NCBI RefSeq assembly: GCF_000182925.2
Contig: NC_026501.1
Span: 9,651,917 to 9,715,916, forward strand
Direction: 5' to 3'
Length of the DNA stretch: 64,000 nt
Source: Neurospora crassa OR74A
Taxonomy: Eukaryota; Ascomycota; Sordariomycetes; Sordariales; Sordariaceae
The number at the start of each line of letters is the position of its first letter. Position 1 is the first letter of the stretch. Position numbers and translations under genes: made by a program. The notes below the pieces were generated by a model. The model was not told the origin of the DNA and made no database searches. It saw only the letters and a list, made by a program, of their open reading frames with translations. Positions 21,501-34,803 of the stretch are shown here, piece after piece.

Positions 21501-24500
21501 TTCCGTCTCAGCAAAAGTCCCAGCAAGCAGTTCTAAAGAGTGGATAATTGACATGGAGATTACGGATCTCGATGCATTTCCCATCTTTCGGCCAATTTTT
21601 AGGTAGTCTGGTTGGAGAGGCTTCCCTGCTTCCGTCTCTGACACCAAAAGAACGGAATGACCTGTTGGCCACCAAGATATTGAACCATTGAACGTTGAAG
21701 CCCCCGTAATTTGAAGGCGATGGGACGTCATTCGGTGAGAAACAACGATCGTTTGTTCTGGAAGTTCTCCAAAAGTCCTTCCATCTCTTTTCTTTTGCCG
21801 ATCTGCCGACCTCTGACTTCAGTTCTCCCCACGGAGATCCCGCTTTGGAAAGGGCGATATTTCTCTCGTCACCGTACATCAGTCAAGTTTCAGGTTCTAC
21901 CTATACAATATCGACAGTGTCTCGAACTTTCGTATGGGTCAGTGTGATACATGCCATCGTCCCGCATCCTCTGACTTCATGCCATCTCAAGAGCCACGTA
22001 CGTTGATTGGCATCGAGATGAAAGGCCTCCCGCCGTCAGTCTTTGGCTCTCTACCATAATGCTATGTATAGACCATTACCAGCTGTACACTAGAGCTTCA
22101 ACAAGGAATACCGTAGTAACAATGACGAAGGCAACAATACCTCTACCTAGAGGTAGGTATTTCGGAAAACCTGGACCGCACTTCCAGCCACTGGCAAACA
22201 TGTCTCGACACGAAGCATGGCAACCCTACCGCCGATCTCATGTGATCACCAAAACCGTTGACAAGAGGTTCGCATTTTTTCTGCGTTTTGCCGTGTTCCA
22301 GCACCCGTTTCAGGTTCTACGTAACATGGAATGTCATTGCAGAGCCTGGCGTGGCAAGTTCCGCCCGCGTCTCGTTGGCCTCGGCAATGTCGTCCAACAA
22401 GCGCACTTTGCCGCCAACCTATCCGCCTTCACGCCGCTTGCGCCGTAGAACTACATACCTTACGCACAACTGGTACCCTATTTCCTATATCCGCCTCCTT
22501 GCAGTTCGTATTGTAATGGGGGGATGCAAGCCACTGAAGCCTCTGACCCCTTGATTCCTTGCTTGGTATTAAGCACTCTAACATGAGTGTACCTCATATG
22601 GGGTTAGAAATGGGGTTTGCTAGCTGCTGACTTTTCTAAGGAATAGGGAGTATGTGACAGTGTATGGAATGGCTGAGAGATACTCAAACGGACAAAACTG
22701 TCAGGAACAAGACAGAAATAGGACCTGGTCGATAACAGCGTCCCGAAGTTTGAAGAAATGGTGTGGAATGGTGTCTGGTGTGTACGACGCGGTGCTGACA
22801 TGTCTTTCTTTCGTTCACAGGTACGGGTCACCATTGTGTACTGTCTCGGCGTTGATCTCAACGTAGAGGCATCCTTGTCTCTGTCATTTTTTGATCAACG
22901 CAGGATAGCAACACTGATGACGAAAAACGCCATAATTCCATTGAGGTTGTGTCATGCAAGCCCACCAAGGCCCGAGGTCCCAATCGGTGAATCCGTGAAA
23001 CGCAGATTTTGCATCTGTGTCAAGAAGAGGGAAACATTCGATCCGGCACTCTTCCGACAGTTTGGATCCGAGCTTTGTTCAGTTCGCAGGTGGATGAATG
23101 AGCACCTTGATGACGGCTTGTTTGACGCGCCATCGTGCTAGCTAGGTACGTACCGCTACATTCAGTCCTTCAGTTATGCTGTTATTGGGCTGGGTCTTTG
23201 TCCGCAGAAAAGCGACTGAGATGTAGGGCAGATGCGAGAGCTGGAGTGCACTCTTCCAAGTTATTGTGAAGTGATGTGCTATCAACGTTCAAACGTTAAC
23301 CAGACCTCGTGTTCCCGAGGAGTGCAACACAACTGCATCGCCAGCAAAGCATAAGACACGATATGTAGAGCATTCGTGGGGCATAGCGCGATGACCAAGA
23401 ATAGAAACCTGACATGCATTCTGTCCCTGGTGGACCTGCGTTTAGGGTGTTCCATGCAGCTCAATGTACCTGACTGGCCAAGCAGTGTGCGGCTATTTCG
23501 AAACGGCCAAGACTACAGCCATGTGTTTTCGAGAGGGCTAGGATGTTATGACGACGACGAGGAACGAAAATAGTGATGATCATGCTAGTATAAGCCAAGA
23601 GGGAGCGTCTCGCATGAGAAGTACTTTTCTTAGACGTCGTATAGGCAGGCGACGACGAGACAGGGTCAATACTTGACGCCATCAAGAACGCTGAAGAACA
23701 TTCCACAATGGTGCAGTGCACCTGGCGGGAGACCACCGTATCTTCCAAGCCATGTGCGGTGCCTGTGGTAGCATGTCGAGAGGATCACATGGCGTCTTCG
23801 CCTTCTCCCTTGATGTGAACACCGAACACAAAGTACCACTCAGCCTTGCAGGCCAAGTGTCGAGGCCTGCCTCCCATTGGTTGACAGGAGAGGAAAATGG
23901 GACAAAGGGGGGCTCGCGTGGCAGAAATGAGCCAATCGCCATGTGTATCTGACGCTGATTCACGCATGCAGATTGGTTTCCAAACTGTCGGGTCGGCCCT
24001 TGGGCATTGTGGAGAGTGGAGGGAGAGTGGGTAGATCAGGAAACAGAAGAGAGCAAGGACAAGCGAGAGGGGTGGAAGGACATGCCTGGAATGGACAAGT
24101 CGTAGCGAGGTGCTATGTTGGTAGCGAGGTTGGACTGAAAGTAAGCAGTGGTGCCGACACTGCCAAGGCTTAGCAATACTTGCGCCTACTTAACGGCCGT
24201 CGATAAGGCGGCCACTAGTGACTATGGTCCTTGACCAAGCGACAGTGCCTGTTTGTTGCGCTTTAGTTTTCTGTTTCCGTTTCTCCCGAGTCACTTGTGC
24301 GTGGGGTTTGGACTGTGGCGTGTGCCCTCCCCCCAGTCTTCAGCTTTTCTAGCTTGTGTCTTCATCTTCTTGGCAAGCCATTTCTAGTATATAGAACATT
24401 GAGCTCGCTGGCTGATCTGGAATGACTGGTCTTACGTCTTGAGAGGCGTGGGCTTGCCGTCGATAGATTTGTCGTCAATAGTGGAAATCGTGCCATCATA

Positions 24501-27453
24501 CCATGCCCCACAGTGATCTGGATCTTGAAAGATCCAATTGAGACATGCCGAACGCTAGCGCTCCTTGGGCAATGATAAGGACGGGAACGGAGAGGTGTAC
24601 GTGGTGTAGCGCAAGGCCCGGCAGGGATAGCACAGTCCAGCTGTCAGACTTGCTCTTGATGCCTGTCACACCTGCGGACAAGTCAAGGGATCCCGGTGAC
24701 GTATGTTTGAAGCAATCATCGAACTGTGAAAGAGACGGTGGAAATTCGTTGGGGCGTGGGATATCAGTCTCGACTGGACTTCAAGGCCTGCGATACAGCC
24801 GGAAATGGCCAATCCATCGAACTTGTCGAGTTACGATCCGACTACACCTCCATAAGATCCAGCGTGTATCGCCCATCATCCGCCCAAGAAACTGACCGGA
24901 GGTTGTGCCGGGTCCGGTTGTCCGACTGTCATTGGCATGTTCGTCGAGCCTTATCGAGACTGGTAATTTTCGAAAAGGAAACCGGTGACTGCACCTTCAT
25001 CCGTACCTTACTAGCGTCAAGTCTTGCCCTGCTGTCCACCAAAGTGTATCCCGGGACTGGGAACCATGGTGCCAATGGCAGTGGGCGATGCTCTCTCCAG
25101 TCCCTGGACAGCGCTGAACTGCCAACGAGACCAGTGACAGCCACCCCTTGAAAGAAAGCACAAGATGCGGGGGAGGCTGAGCTAAAGCCATCCTCGCCAT
25201 CGACTTCACGGCAGAGCTCTTCCGTCCAGCACACCAATTTTGGCCCTATACCGGCTGTGATAGGTGCAAGTTATCGCAGTGATGCCGCGAAGGGAGAAGA
25301 TACCTTGGAGGTGATTCAAGAAAGTACCTCTATACATGTTTTTCTTCTTCTTTACTTGTGCAGGTGACTCGCTATTCCGTCCGAGATTGGTCTGTTTAAT
25401 GACGGTTCAACGTCAACGTGAACGTGGGGGAAGGCAAAAGGGCCACCAAACGGTGCAACGCAGTGACCGACTACCGCCAGCCAATCATATGTGGGCATTT
25501 ATTGATTAAGTTGACGACGTCGGTTTGTTGCGCGGATAGTAATACACAGTCCTCCACGTCGAGACGTTGATACTGAAAGTAGGTATCCTGTGTATGTCTG
25601 GCTCTTGCTCTTCGGATCCCATGTTTCGTTTAGTCTCGTTCCCTCCAGATAGGCAGTTGTGGCTTGGGGGCTGACCGGCTTAGCAGTGCATCTTGAGCGT
25701 TGGTGGTGGTTCGCGGCCAATACGGCCTCCGGATGGTGTAGCACTGCGTCGTCGCTAGCTAGACGTGCTTTTTGCCCTGAAGCCAGCACATATGTACCAA
25801 GAAGATCGGCTGATGGAGATCTCGGGTAGATCCCAAATCTCCAATCTAACGCGCTGAGACGCTGTCAGTTTGGTTGTTTGGATTCTGTGTCCCTCACCCG
25901 ATGACCTGCCCGATGGTCCAGTCTCCGAAGTCAAATCATGTTCGTTCGCCTTCCGAAACACGAACCGTTTCCACTGCTTTTGCCTGGCTGGGACGGCTAC
26001 CCGTGGAGCAGCAGGAGAAGCAGCCTCGCAGGTGGTGAAACACGGCTTATGTCTCGCTGTCTCTGTCGTCCATCCTCTACCGTGAACCGGCGGCTTGGGC
26101 CGACAAGAGGAGTGTTCGTGAGGAGGGTAGCGAGCTGTCCCTGTTGCCCACACCTGTAGACATAGACGTTAGTTGGAGGAACAAGAGGGACAAGTCGTAC
26201 TCGGTACTTAGCGGCCTTAAGGACACACCCCTCCCTTGTCTTGACCGTAGCTGTGCACTGGGTACCTTGGCAGATTGCCCAATGACAGTCTGCGGAGTGG
26301 ACGACGACGACAGCCTTGGGTAATGTCGCGCTGAAGGAGACTTCGGTAAGGTAGGTACCTAGCGACTGTCGGTAGCGACGGCGCATGCCATTAGTCTCGA
26401 GGGTATAACACACATGGGACCGGCGTCGTCCACGAATTGGTGTCGGCTCCGCGTTGTCGAGTCGACTCGAGGTAGGTTGACAGTGGATGGCTGCCTCGTT
26501 ACTAAGCGGAATAGCAGGGAGGGGCCCAAGTTCCCGGGCGCCCACTGTCGCATTTGACCCACTTACCTACCTTTTAGTGTACCACTACCTCTAGTGTCCG
26601 CAGCTGTTCACGTCGGTGTTCTAGCGCTCTTTGCCCTGTTATGCCCTGTAAGATTGTTAGTGCGCTGCCCATCCCTTCCTTTCCACCTTGTCTGTCGTCA
26701 ACTTCAACTTTGCTTCTTCTTCCGCAACATAGATAATGTGACACATTACCCTTGCCACGCGCTGGGTTGGGCATCTGTTCGGCCAGTAGCTGTCAGACAG
26801 ACATGCTCAAAAAAGGAACTAATTCATGCCGCTGCTCTGTCCGCTAACAGATTGAAGCCGGTGAAGGAACCGGTGCTTTGGAGGTGGAAGGCCACTTGCT
26901 CAGGTCCCGCTCGTCAACATCCCCGCCATACTGCCAGCAAAACCGCGACGGCGACAGTCCTCGGCCGGTCCGCCGTCTCGCGCTCAGCAAGGTCAGTCAG
27001 CTGTCCATTCCCGAGGTCCCGGTTCCCGTCTTCACCAGACGACACGTAAGACATCACCAAGTCCATACCACCGGCACGCCATCGTTGAACCGTTGACCGT
27101 CTTGTCTCAGCCCAACTCCGAGTCCGGGAAAGATTGTCTGTCTCGGCCAGCGCGGTTCCTCCCATACACCCTAAATTAAGTGCCTGCCCAAGTAATGGTT
27201 GAATTGACCCAAGAGTTTGGCACGTTTGGCTCTAAAGATCCTCGCAATTCGGTTCACTGCAACCATCATCACCACAACTGACACCACAGGATATGGTTTG
27301 GGTCGAAAAATTTGAGATTCGACGGGCAATCCTCATAACGCACATCATGGCGCCAAAAGATCAGCCCATGGGAAGTTGCATCGCGTCTCCATTCAGCTCT
27401 TTGAGCCCTCCCACACCTTACCGAAGGGATTTCACGATCCTACACCCCCCTCC

Positions 27454-27473
27454 AAAAAAAAAAAAAAAAAAAA
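27454..27473 (+). repeat. A20 homopolymer
   Basis: An uninterrupted run of 20 adenines lies in the gene-free region and is preceded by a C-rich stretch. Confidence 0.9.
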
Positions 27474-30400
27474 GGTTAGGTATTCCCTGTTCTGTCCTAT
27501 CCCTTACCCCCACCATCGCTAGAGGTACCCTTCACCACACCGAAGCGCTGAAACTAATAGTCCTTTAGCTGCCTTTTACCCATTTCGGGCCACTAGTCCT
27601 CCTGCCTGTCATGTCACCTGTCTAATGTACCTACTTATATGTAGCTGTAGGTGATAGCAAGTCACCATTCACTGGGTTCATTAGGCAGGGAGGTCAGCCC
27701 GCCAACAGTTACCTTCCAACCAACGAAACCAGCCAATGAAAGGAAAGCAAAGGCGCAAAAAGGCAAAGAGGAACAAGGGAGCTCTCGCCTCTATGGAACT
27801 CTCGTCAAACGAGGGATGCGCTGAACGCTCATTGCTCCGACCAGGTTTTTGGAAACTGGTTCGTTGCCATCACATCCAATACATCTGGTGTTTATCGATC
27901 TAATCGGGGTCTCCCGCTTGATCGGAATTGTGGGCGGGTCTTATCAATTGATGAAACCAGGTATTTGGGCCCTACACTAGAAGTATACTACAGTAATGCT
28001 CTCCACTTCTATTTCTTTCTCCCCGTCCTGTGAACAACAGCGAAGAGGGAGATCATTGAAATAAGTTATTTCAACGTAAGTGTTGTTCATCGCATTCTCG
28101 CTAAGATAGGTATCAACACACACTCGGGGTTATCATAGCGTAAACTGGTTTCCTACGAAAATGTACCTACCTTTAGAGAGCCGGCCGGCCTTCTACACAC
28201 TGATACTCCTGAACACTCCAACCAATCCGGTTGCCAATGCCCGTTAGTTCTGCTAGGTCTTCTGTAGCGGGCCGGCATGTACATCGTCTGTCACCACATA
28301 GGTATGTATCTCAGACTGAGGGGAAGTCAGCGCAGAGCATCACAGTCACTACCTACACGTACCTGTCAAACGATTTAGCCAAGTTTATTCTTGATGAAGA
28401 TACTTAGAGGTAGCCAGTGCTGTCATAATGCTCAGATCCTAGTCAACTTGGGGCTTGCATTGCTACCACACGCATCTATTGTCTAGAGGTACCTACCTGA
28501 GGGAAGTAGATAAGGAACAAATCGTAAAGGCGCTGTTTAAAGGCCGAAAAACCTGACCGCAAAACGAAAACCGAACAGAAGCCTACCTACCTACAGGTAC
28601 TTATGCATACGGGTGAAAGCCGGTGCACTAGCATCATGCATGCATCGTTCCCGTCCGTCAACCATCGTCAGTCCATGATCGCGCTTTTCTTGTCTGTAAA
28701 ACCCTTCTTCTTCGCGTAGGCTGGTTGAGTCTGACGGATGACTACCTCTAAGTGATGGGGGCGTCAAGGTGGGGTGAAACATCAATACCTCTAGCGTCAG
28801 AGTCCTTCGGTGATCCTTGATAACCTGAAAAAGTGAAAACGAAGCCGGTGAAGGCAGTGATATCCACTACTTACGCAAAAGAAGAAGCAAAGCATGAATT
28901 TTCAAATTCCGCATTTGGAACTCTATGCCCTGGCAAGCGACATTTTGTTACCACTTTACCCTTTCACTACGAGCCTGCTTCTTCATTACCTCGACGCTAC
29001 GAACATTGCGTACATGCCGTCTAGATTATGCATGGTAAGGGACAATTGGTGATCTGTCAAGCTCTGATTCGCATCCTCCTTCCCAGGCATCACGTCTCTA
29101 CCCGAAATGGCGGACAAGAAGTGATAACCCACATCGGCACCCTTCAACCCAGCAAAAAGACTCAATCATAACCAGCCAGCCTTGGGGAATTCGGGTTCTC
29201 TGCTGATCATGCCATATCTGATACGCTATCGAAAGGGCGATCAACATCGAGGTGTGATATCTCCTTTAGCGTAGACGGGTGGTATCACTGAAGCATGTCG
29301 TCGGCAATCAGTATGTCTCCGAGAGAGATGTCGGCAGGGTGAACTTCTGCGGAGTAAATCGTAGTAAGTATTTGTAGGTAGTCAGCTGGACATTGTTGTT
29401 GAGGAGACTTGGAGCCTGAAGTTGTTACCAAAGATGCCCAGCCAAGAACACGCCCGTCGTCGATACCAAATATTGCCGGATATGGCGCCTGACTTAGCTC
29501 AGTACCTAGGCAGTGGAAACACAAGTCCAATAATGATGAAGGGGAGGTGTCAGTCTACCTCTAGCTGGTTATCAACAATCACGGTACAAATCCTGCACGA
29601 TAGTTTTCATTGCACTGCCCTTGGGGGAGACCAGGTAGTGTTAATGGACAAGCATAGGGCAATGTGTCTAACTTCCATCTTCGTCTTGGCACTTGCCACA
29701 ACCAAAACTCCGAGCTTGATCTCAAAGACTCACAGGGTCGAGGTTGCGTAAGGCTATCAGTCACGTCTCCAACCCACAGCCTTATCCGAAAACTCGGCTG
29801 CTCGAAATACACACTGAGTGACTGATGGCGGAGAAACCCTTCCACAAGTGCAACAGCAACGACTGGAGCATTGTGCATGTGATAGCTCGTGAATCATCCT
29901 GAAACACATCGATCTTCGTATTTGCCTCCATCACAGAACTGTGACAGACGGAGATATTATACCCGAGTGCTCGTGGCTTGTCTGACCGACCCATCCGTTG
30001 CGGCTCAACATGGCCAGTACGGGCGGTCTGGATGATGGGTTTGCGCCCGTAGCTCGTGAATGATACCTACCGCACACTACTATGCGACCCTCCATGCGCC
30101 CCTGAAGCCAGCGCAGCTGCCGATATGCCGCTCTCTGCTCACGTCCATGCCGTATCACCAGCTTCTTTTCCTTCCCGGCCGTTACAATGGAACGGTCTCT
30201 CATTGTCAGGGCATACTTCCAAGTGCCAAAGACACCGCGTCATGGACGTAACCTACCTCTACGTCCTGAACGGCGCCGACAACGCCATGGACAACGTAGT
30301 CCATTACAACTCTCACTTTTCAGAGAAACTCCCCGGTCTTCTCGCGCTCGGTTCAGTTCCAGACCCATGTCGGTACCACAGCATTTTTCTGTCACCTGTC

Positions 30401-31119
30401 ACAGAAGATCCACGGGATGCAAAGAAGAATTGAAAATGCATGGTACATTGATGCTGTCGACTCCGCGGGATTGACAGAAGCCACACTGGGACGCTTGGGC
30501 GGGAAGAAGCATGTGGTGTGTGACAGAGTATGCTGGGGGGATTTCGTTGTGTGGTCGGTATTGACTGGTGCCGAGGAGTTCCACATCTTTGAAACTCGGT
30601 GCCACAGGAGGGTTCTTTGGCTCATCCGGAGTTCTAACAGCTCTGTAGCTAGGCGTGGTAGCGCTATCGGCAAGAACATATGGCTTGGTAGCGATAACTC
30701 AATGGATCACAGCCACCCGAGACTCGACGGTGAGAGACGGAGAGGGTCAGTCTCACAAGTCTGCAAGATGCCGGGCGGAAATGACATGTCATCACCCAGA
30801 ATCATGAAAGAAGGGGGTATGGTAGATACATGTATTGTTCCAAATGTATCGTATCCGAGATCCTCCAGCGGATTGATCTTCTTCCCTGTGTGACAAGCGT
30901 GTCTTCAAATGCAGCAGCGCCAGCATCCCACGGCCGGCAGAAAAACCGGGCGTCTACCAACGCGAATTTACGTCCGCATACGTGAAAAAGCGATCCTGTC
31001 AGTGGCGCCCGCTAAGTTAGGTAGTCAACGAATGGTTGTTTTGGCAAATTTTGCTCGCAGCGGTGATAATCACGCTGAAGAGAAGAGAGAAGACAAGCGC
31101 GGGTGTCTTCTCGTCATCA

Positions 31120-32661
31120 TCAGAACCTGCGTTTCTTCTTGGCCGGCCCCGTGGCTTTCCTCTCCAGCTCCCTCTGCAGCTCGGTTCGCTTCCGATCTGC
31201 TCGCTCCTCTGATGTTTCCCGTGGCTTAGGGGCCGCGCTAGGGCTCTTACTTCTACCCCGACTAATGATCCTGCTGTCTTTTGGAGACAGCGCTTTTCCA
31301 ATTATTCCCAGCTTGTGTCTCTTCGGCTGAGAAGCAGGGGGCGAAGATGGCGATCGTTTGTGCTCAGGTTGAGGCTCATACTCAGACTCTTTCTGCTTTG
31401 CTTTACCACCCATACCCCCTATACGACCAAGTCCTCCTTTTCTAGGCGCAGGCTTGGACAAGGAAGGAGGAGGGGACGACGCGTATTCCTCTGCTTCTGA
31501 AGCTGTTTCTGAGGTCAGACCACCGTCTTTCTCGGGTATTGCTGACGACGGTGAGCGGCTGGGCGGTCGCTTCCGGCCGCCAAGGATGCCCAGTCTGTAA
31601 GCCGGCGTGCTCTCCGGCGAGGCCTTTGTAAGAAGAGGAGGTGGGCTCTGGGTCATCTGCGCATCTTCGTCCTCGCCGTCCGATGTGGCATCAACATCGT
31701 CAATGACTGTCTGACAAGCGACGTGACCACGTCTCTTGCTCGCTGGTTTCAAGCCAGGCGGGGTGGCTTGCACTTGGAAGTCATCATCATTCTCTTCCTT
31801 CGCTGGTGATTCAGGCCGTGGTGGCGTCTGTGTTTCCCTCTTTGACCTTTCGGCAAGGGCAAGCTTTCTCCCTCTGCCGAGTTCAGTCCACCAGGTGTCT
31901 AATATGGCTGATGCTTCAAACTCCATTTCAGGGTTGTGCTTGAGTCCGGTTTCGCGGAAGACGGTGTCAAGGAGCGTAGGGACGTCCGTCGAGCTAGTGG
32001 TTCCTTGTACTCCATCGTTTCTGAAGTCTGCTTCGACAAAGGTCGCGAGGCCCTTAATCTTGCCTTCTGCTTCCTTCCTGCCGACTTTGCGCTTGCCTGG
32101 CAATTTGTTGAAGATGTGCTCGAGCCCTATACCGTTGGCCTCCAGCTTGTCTACAAGTCTGTTAATAACGGCGTCCTTGTCGCGAATGGTGGCGATGAGA
32201 TGGTTGATCTCTTGTGCTCGGGCTTCGTGCGATTGGATCAGTGGCAACACAAGTTCCGTCGCAAGCGTAGAGGCAGAGCACTTTTTCAGGTACAGTGGCC
32301 ATTTCAAAGGCTTGAAGGGCTCGGGTAGGATGCAGGTAATTTGAACCTCAATCGAATCGTCTTTGCCTTGGCCGAGAGTCAGAGACGTGTTGCGATGCCC
32401 TGGATCGTCAATGTCGAAGGCAGCTCGAATCCAATCCAGTAACCTCTGCAAGTTCTCATTGCCGTCTGTTGGGTCGATACTGGTGTCCTCAGCTGATGCT
32501 CTTCCCATAATAGGTCTTCTGTCCATGTTCTCCACCCAGACGTTGGCAAGGTCGGTCAGGTGTACCTTGTATGACTGGGCCGTGAAGTTGGTGGCAACCA
32601 AAAGATTGGGTATACCTGGGGCCGTGACCGGAAGCGGCCTCCAAGGCGGAGACTTTGACAT
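31120..32661 (-). CDS. nej1: XLF/Nej1-like non-homologous end-joining factor
   Basis: The ATG at 32661 (MSKSPPWRPLPV) is preferred. The frame is open upstream to 32712 but only from a TTG, and the family begins at this Trp-rich N-terminus. The 513-residue product has an XLF head (about residues 1-150) with NLLVATNF, SYKVHLTDLANVWVENMDRR, SIDPTDGNENLQRLLDWI and PFKPLKWPLYLKK, followed by a short coiled-coil stalk (INHLIATIRDKDAVINRLVD). The rest (about 210-513) is disordered, Ser/Pro/Lys rich, and ends GPAKKKRRF. XLF pairs with XRCC4/Lif1 and Ku to support DNA ligase IV. The basic, aromatic-ended C-terminus resembles Ku-binding tails of XLF proteins. It is longer than human XLF (299 residues) because of the tail. 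The assignment rests on motif recognition. Confidence 0.85.
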   Translation of the reverse strand: MSKSPPWRPLPVTAPGIPNLLVATNFTAQSYKVHLTDLANVWVENMDRRPIMGRASAEDTSIDPTDGNENLQRLLDWIRAAFDIDDPGHRNTSLTLGQGKDDSIEVQITCILPEPFKPLKWPLYLKKCSASTLATELVLPLIQSHEARAQEINHLIATIRDKDAVINRLVDKLEANGIGLEHIFNKLPGKRKVGRKEAEGKIKGLATFVEADFRNDGVQGTTSSTDVPTLLDTVFRETGLKHNPEMEFEASAILDTWWTELGRGRKLALAERSKRETQTPPRPESPAKEENDDDFQVQATPPGLKPASKRRGHVACQTVIDDVDATSDGEDEDAQMTQSPPPLLTKASPESTPAYRLGILGGRKRPPSRSPSSAIPEKDGGLTSETASEAEEYASSPPPSLSKPAPRKGGLGRIGGMGGKAKQKESEYEPQPEHKRSPSSPPASQPKRHKLGIIGKALSPKDSRIISRGRSKSPSAAPKPRETSEERADRKRTELQRELERKATGPAKKKRRF

Positions 32662-34803
32662 AGTGGATAGCTGGCCAATGATCGGGCTCGAATTGCGGGC
32701 AGAGACGGTCAAAGCTGTTCAAAGCGTTCGGGTAAGGCGAAGCGTGAGTTAGACGGGAACGGGAGAACATCGGATAGCAAAGATATGGCAAGGTCAGAGG
32801 AACAGAAGCGTTGGATGGCTTGATGAGGCTCCGAAGGTTATGCTAAGACAGCTTGCTTGATGCTTTGGAACGAGAAGCGGCTGTACCAGTTCTTGGCTGT
32901 AACACGGTAGTAAGCTCGAGAGCGGGTTGAGCCTCTTAACGTTTAGGCGGCGAGATACGCGGTGGCTTCGGTCCCTTCCGATACACTTGACAACAGCTGC
33001 GGCGCGTCTCAGGGCAATGCTGTGATGACTAGGCGCAGTGTTGGTCTGTCTGCGGAGGCAGCTTCGTTAACCAAGTGAACCCGGCCATGAGGGGGGCCTA
33101 GACCGTCCGTTAGGGACCAGCCTTTTGATTTGGAATGTTTCTCGTACGCTGTGTGACATTCTCACAGTCATACCTTCCATGTGGGAGCTCCTTGTATCGT
33201 CCTTGGGGCTCCGAAGAGCCTCTTGTATAGGAAATGAGGCGAGCGAAGTGTTGCAGAGTGTCAATGGTACCACTTGGTGTGCGGAGAAGGCTGATTGAGC
33301 CATGTTTTAATCGGAGGCCACCAGTACCCAGGGAGGAAAGATGTCTGGTAGATTGAATGGGAGCTTACCTCTGGGGAATATTGGGCCGGCAAGTTCGCGG
33401 GTGTCGGCTGACCAGACGATGCGGTACCGGAACTTGGGTCGTCTGTGCCACTGTGTACAATGAAAAGCGAAGATGTAGCGAGCTTAGATGCCACACTGTC
33501 CTTATTGTCGTGAAAGGGTGAGATTAGTCGTGAGGTCGAGATCTTGAGCCTCTCGTCGCCGTGGTGTTGGTTCGGCCTCCAAGTGGCAGCAATTGAGTAC
33601 CTCTAGGTAGTTTGGGTCCAAGCTGCAACTGAAAATGTCGTGACAAAATCTGAAGAACCTCCCGGCCCCAGTGGAGAACTTCGCGATAGCGGCGTCAAAA
33701 CGAGCGGGAGTCCGGTGTGTTGAAGGCTCCCGCTCCTTCCTGCTTTTTTGATCCGTTTCGCGATTGTGGTATGATGCATTGTCAAGAACAGGAAGGACGG
33801 AACGTTGAAGGCCCGTGCACAGTGGGTTCTTGCACGCAGGCAGCAGTGTTCTTCACCGTCTTCTCACCGAGGTGTACAAAGCCAACGACAAACCCGCCCA
33901 TGGACGGCCAACAGCTCTACAAGCGCTTGAATCCTGTGGTTTTCGCCTGTAGATGAAAAGTCCGAGAGTCCGCTATTTTAGTTACCATCCATATATACGA
34001 TGTTGACATGGACACAGAGTGAAAATGAGAATCGGTTGTCCTGCCACTAACGTTGCCGCCCTCAATGCCACGCCAAATCTGTTAGTCGAGTTCTTTAAAA
34101 GACGAGATGCGTTACACCTCAGACGATCAAACCACCTCGCAGCACTTTATTTTTCTCGTCCAGATATTCAAGTATGTGTCCCTGGCACCATTGAAATTTC
34201 ATATCAATTTGCGAGCACTGCATCTTGTAGAGTTGAAAAGTACTCTACGCCGGGGAGAGTAAATGAACAACAGACGGGAATGTCCCAGTCCCGGGTCGAG
34301 ACCGGAGATGTGGATCTGTTCTCTGCCTCAGTGATTGATTGATCTGGTTCCTTGGATGGCGCTTTCACTCATGGATACGGCAACAGACAGCCCCAGATAT
34401 TGAGATCCTTGATTTCATTCGACGATTCCCAAGAATGGTCCGTTATTTTGGGGGGGGATTTTTGTTTTCTGGCGGGAAACATGGAGGTGGGCTGAAATGG
34501 GGGCACTGCATCAGTGCTTGGCGCGCGAGGGGCTGCAAACGAGACACGTGCTTTCGTGGGTCGGCCGCGATCAATTGCATGTTCTTTCCAAATGTGACCT
34601 TCTTTTGTGCGTCTGAGGGTGCAGTGACGCGTCCGCCACGATCCCATACGGTGCCCTGCAAAACACCAAAGTTTGAGGTAGGAATTGAAATTCCCGCAAC
34701 CTGTCGACTTGGTACCGTCTCCACTCTCTGGTCTTCCCTCTTTACTCCTTCACTTCGACAACTCGATTTGGTCCCCCAACCAGACGCAGATCGTCGCCTA
34801 AAT
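32662..34803. promoter_or_regulatory. Divergent intergenic region between nej1 and DUF7918 copy B
   Basis: The two flanking genes point away from each other, so both promoters lie in these 2.1 kb. No frame with a recognisable domain is present. One TACCTCTA 8-mer occurs at 33598-33605. An open frame upstream of 34804 in the same phase as the DUF7918 gene is judged to be untranslated leader because the paralogue starts at the aligned MAIL. Confidence 0.45.

Larger units (their letters stand above)
14651..31119. other. Approximately 16.5-kb region with no convincing gene
   Basis: Base composition is ordinary, unlike the RIP-mutated blocks further right, yet the longest ATG frames are only about 160 codons, have no recognisable domain and overlap other frames. 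The first kilobase or so is probably the 3' untranslated part of the forkhead gene. Homopolymers occur at 15523-15540 (T18) and 27454-27473 (A20), with pyrimidine tracts at 16860-16950. The 8-mer TAGAGGTA or its complement recurs many times, for example at 16010, 16953, 17415, 18526, 19377, 22138, 25325, 26586, 27520, 28405 and 28484. Non-coding RNAs or small multi-exon genes cannot be excluded without transcript data. Confidence 0.5.

Noticed and set aside
30417-30893. Plus-strand 158-codon ATG frame in the gene-free region
   Set aside because: Composition rich in Trp/Cys/Arg without any domain, typical of chance frames; not called without transcript or homology support.
32662-32712. N-terminal extension of the XLF-like protein
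   Set aside because: It starts from TTG, while the ATG at 32661 matches the usual family start.
34339-34803. Upstream extension of DUF7918 copy B
   Set aside because: The paralogue begins at the aligned MAIL, and the extension has no coding-like conservation.
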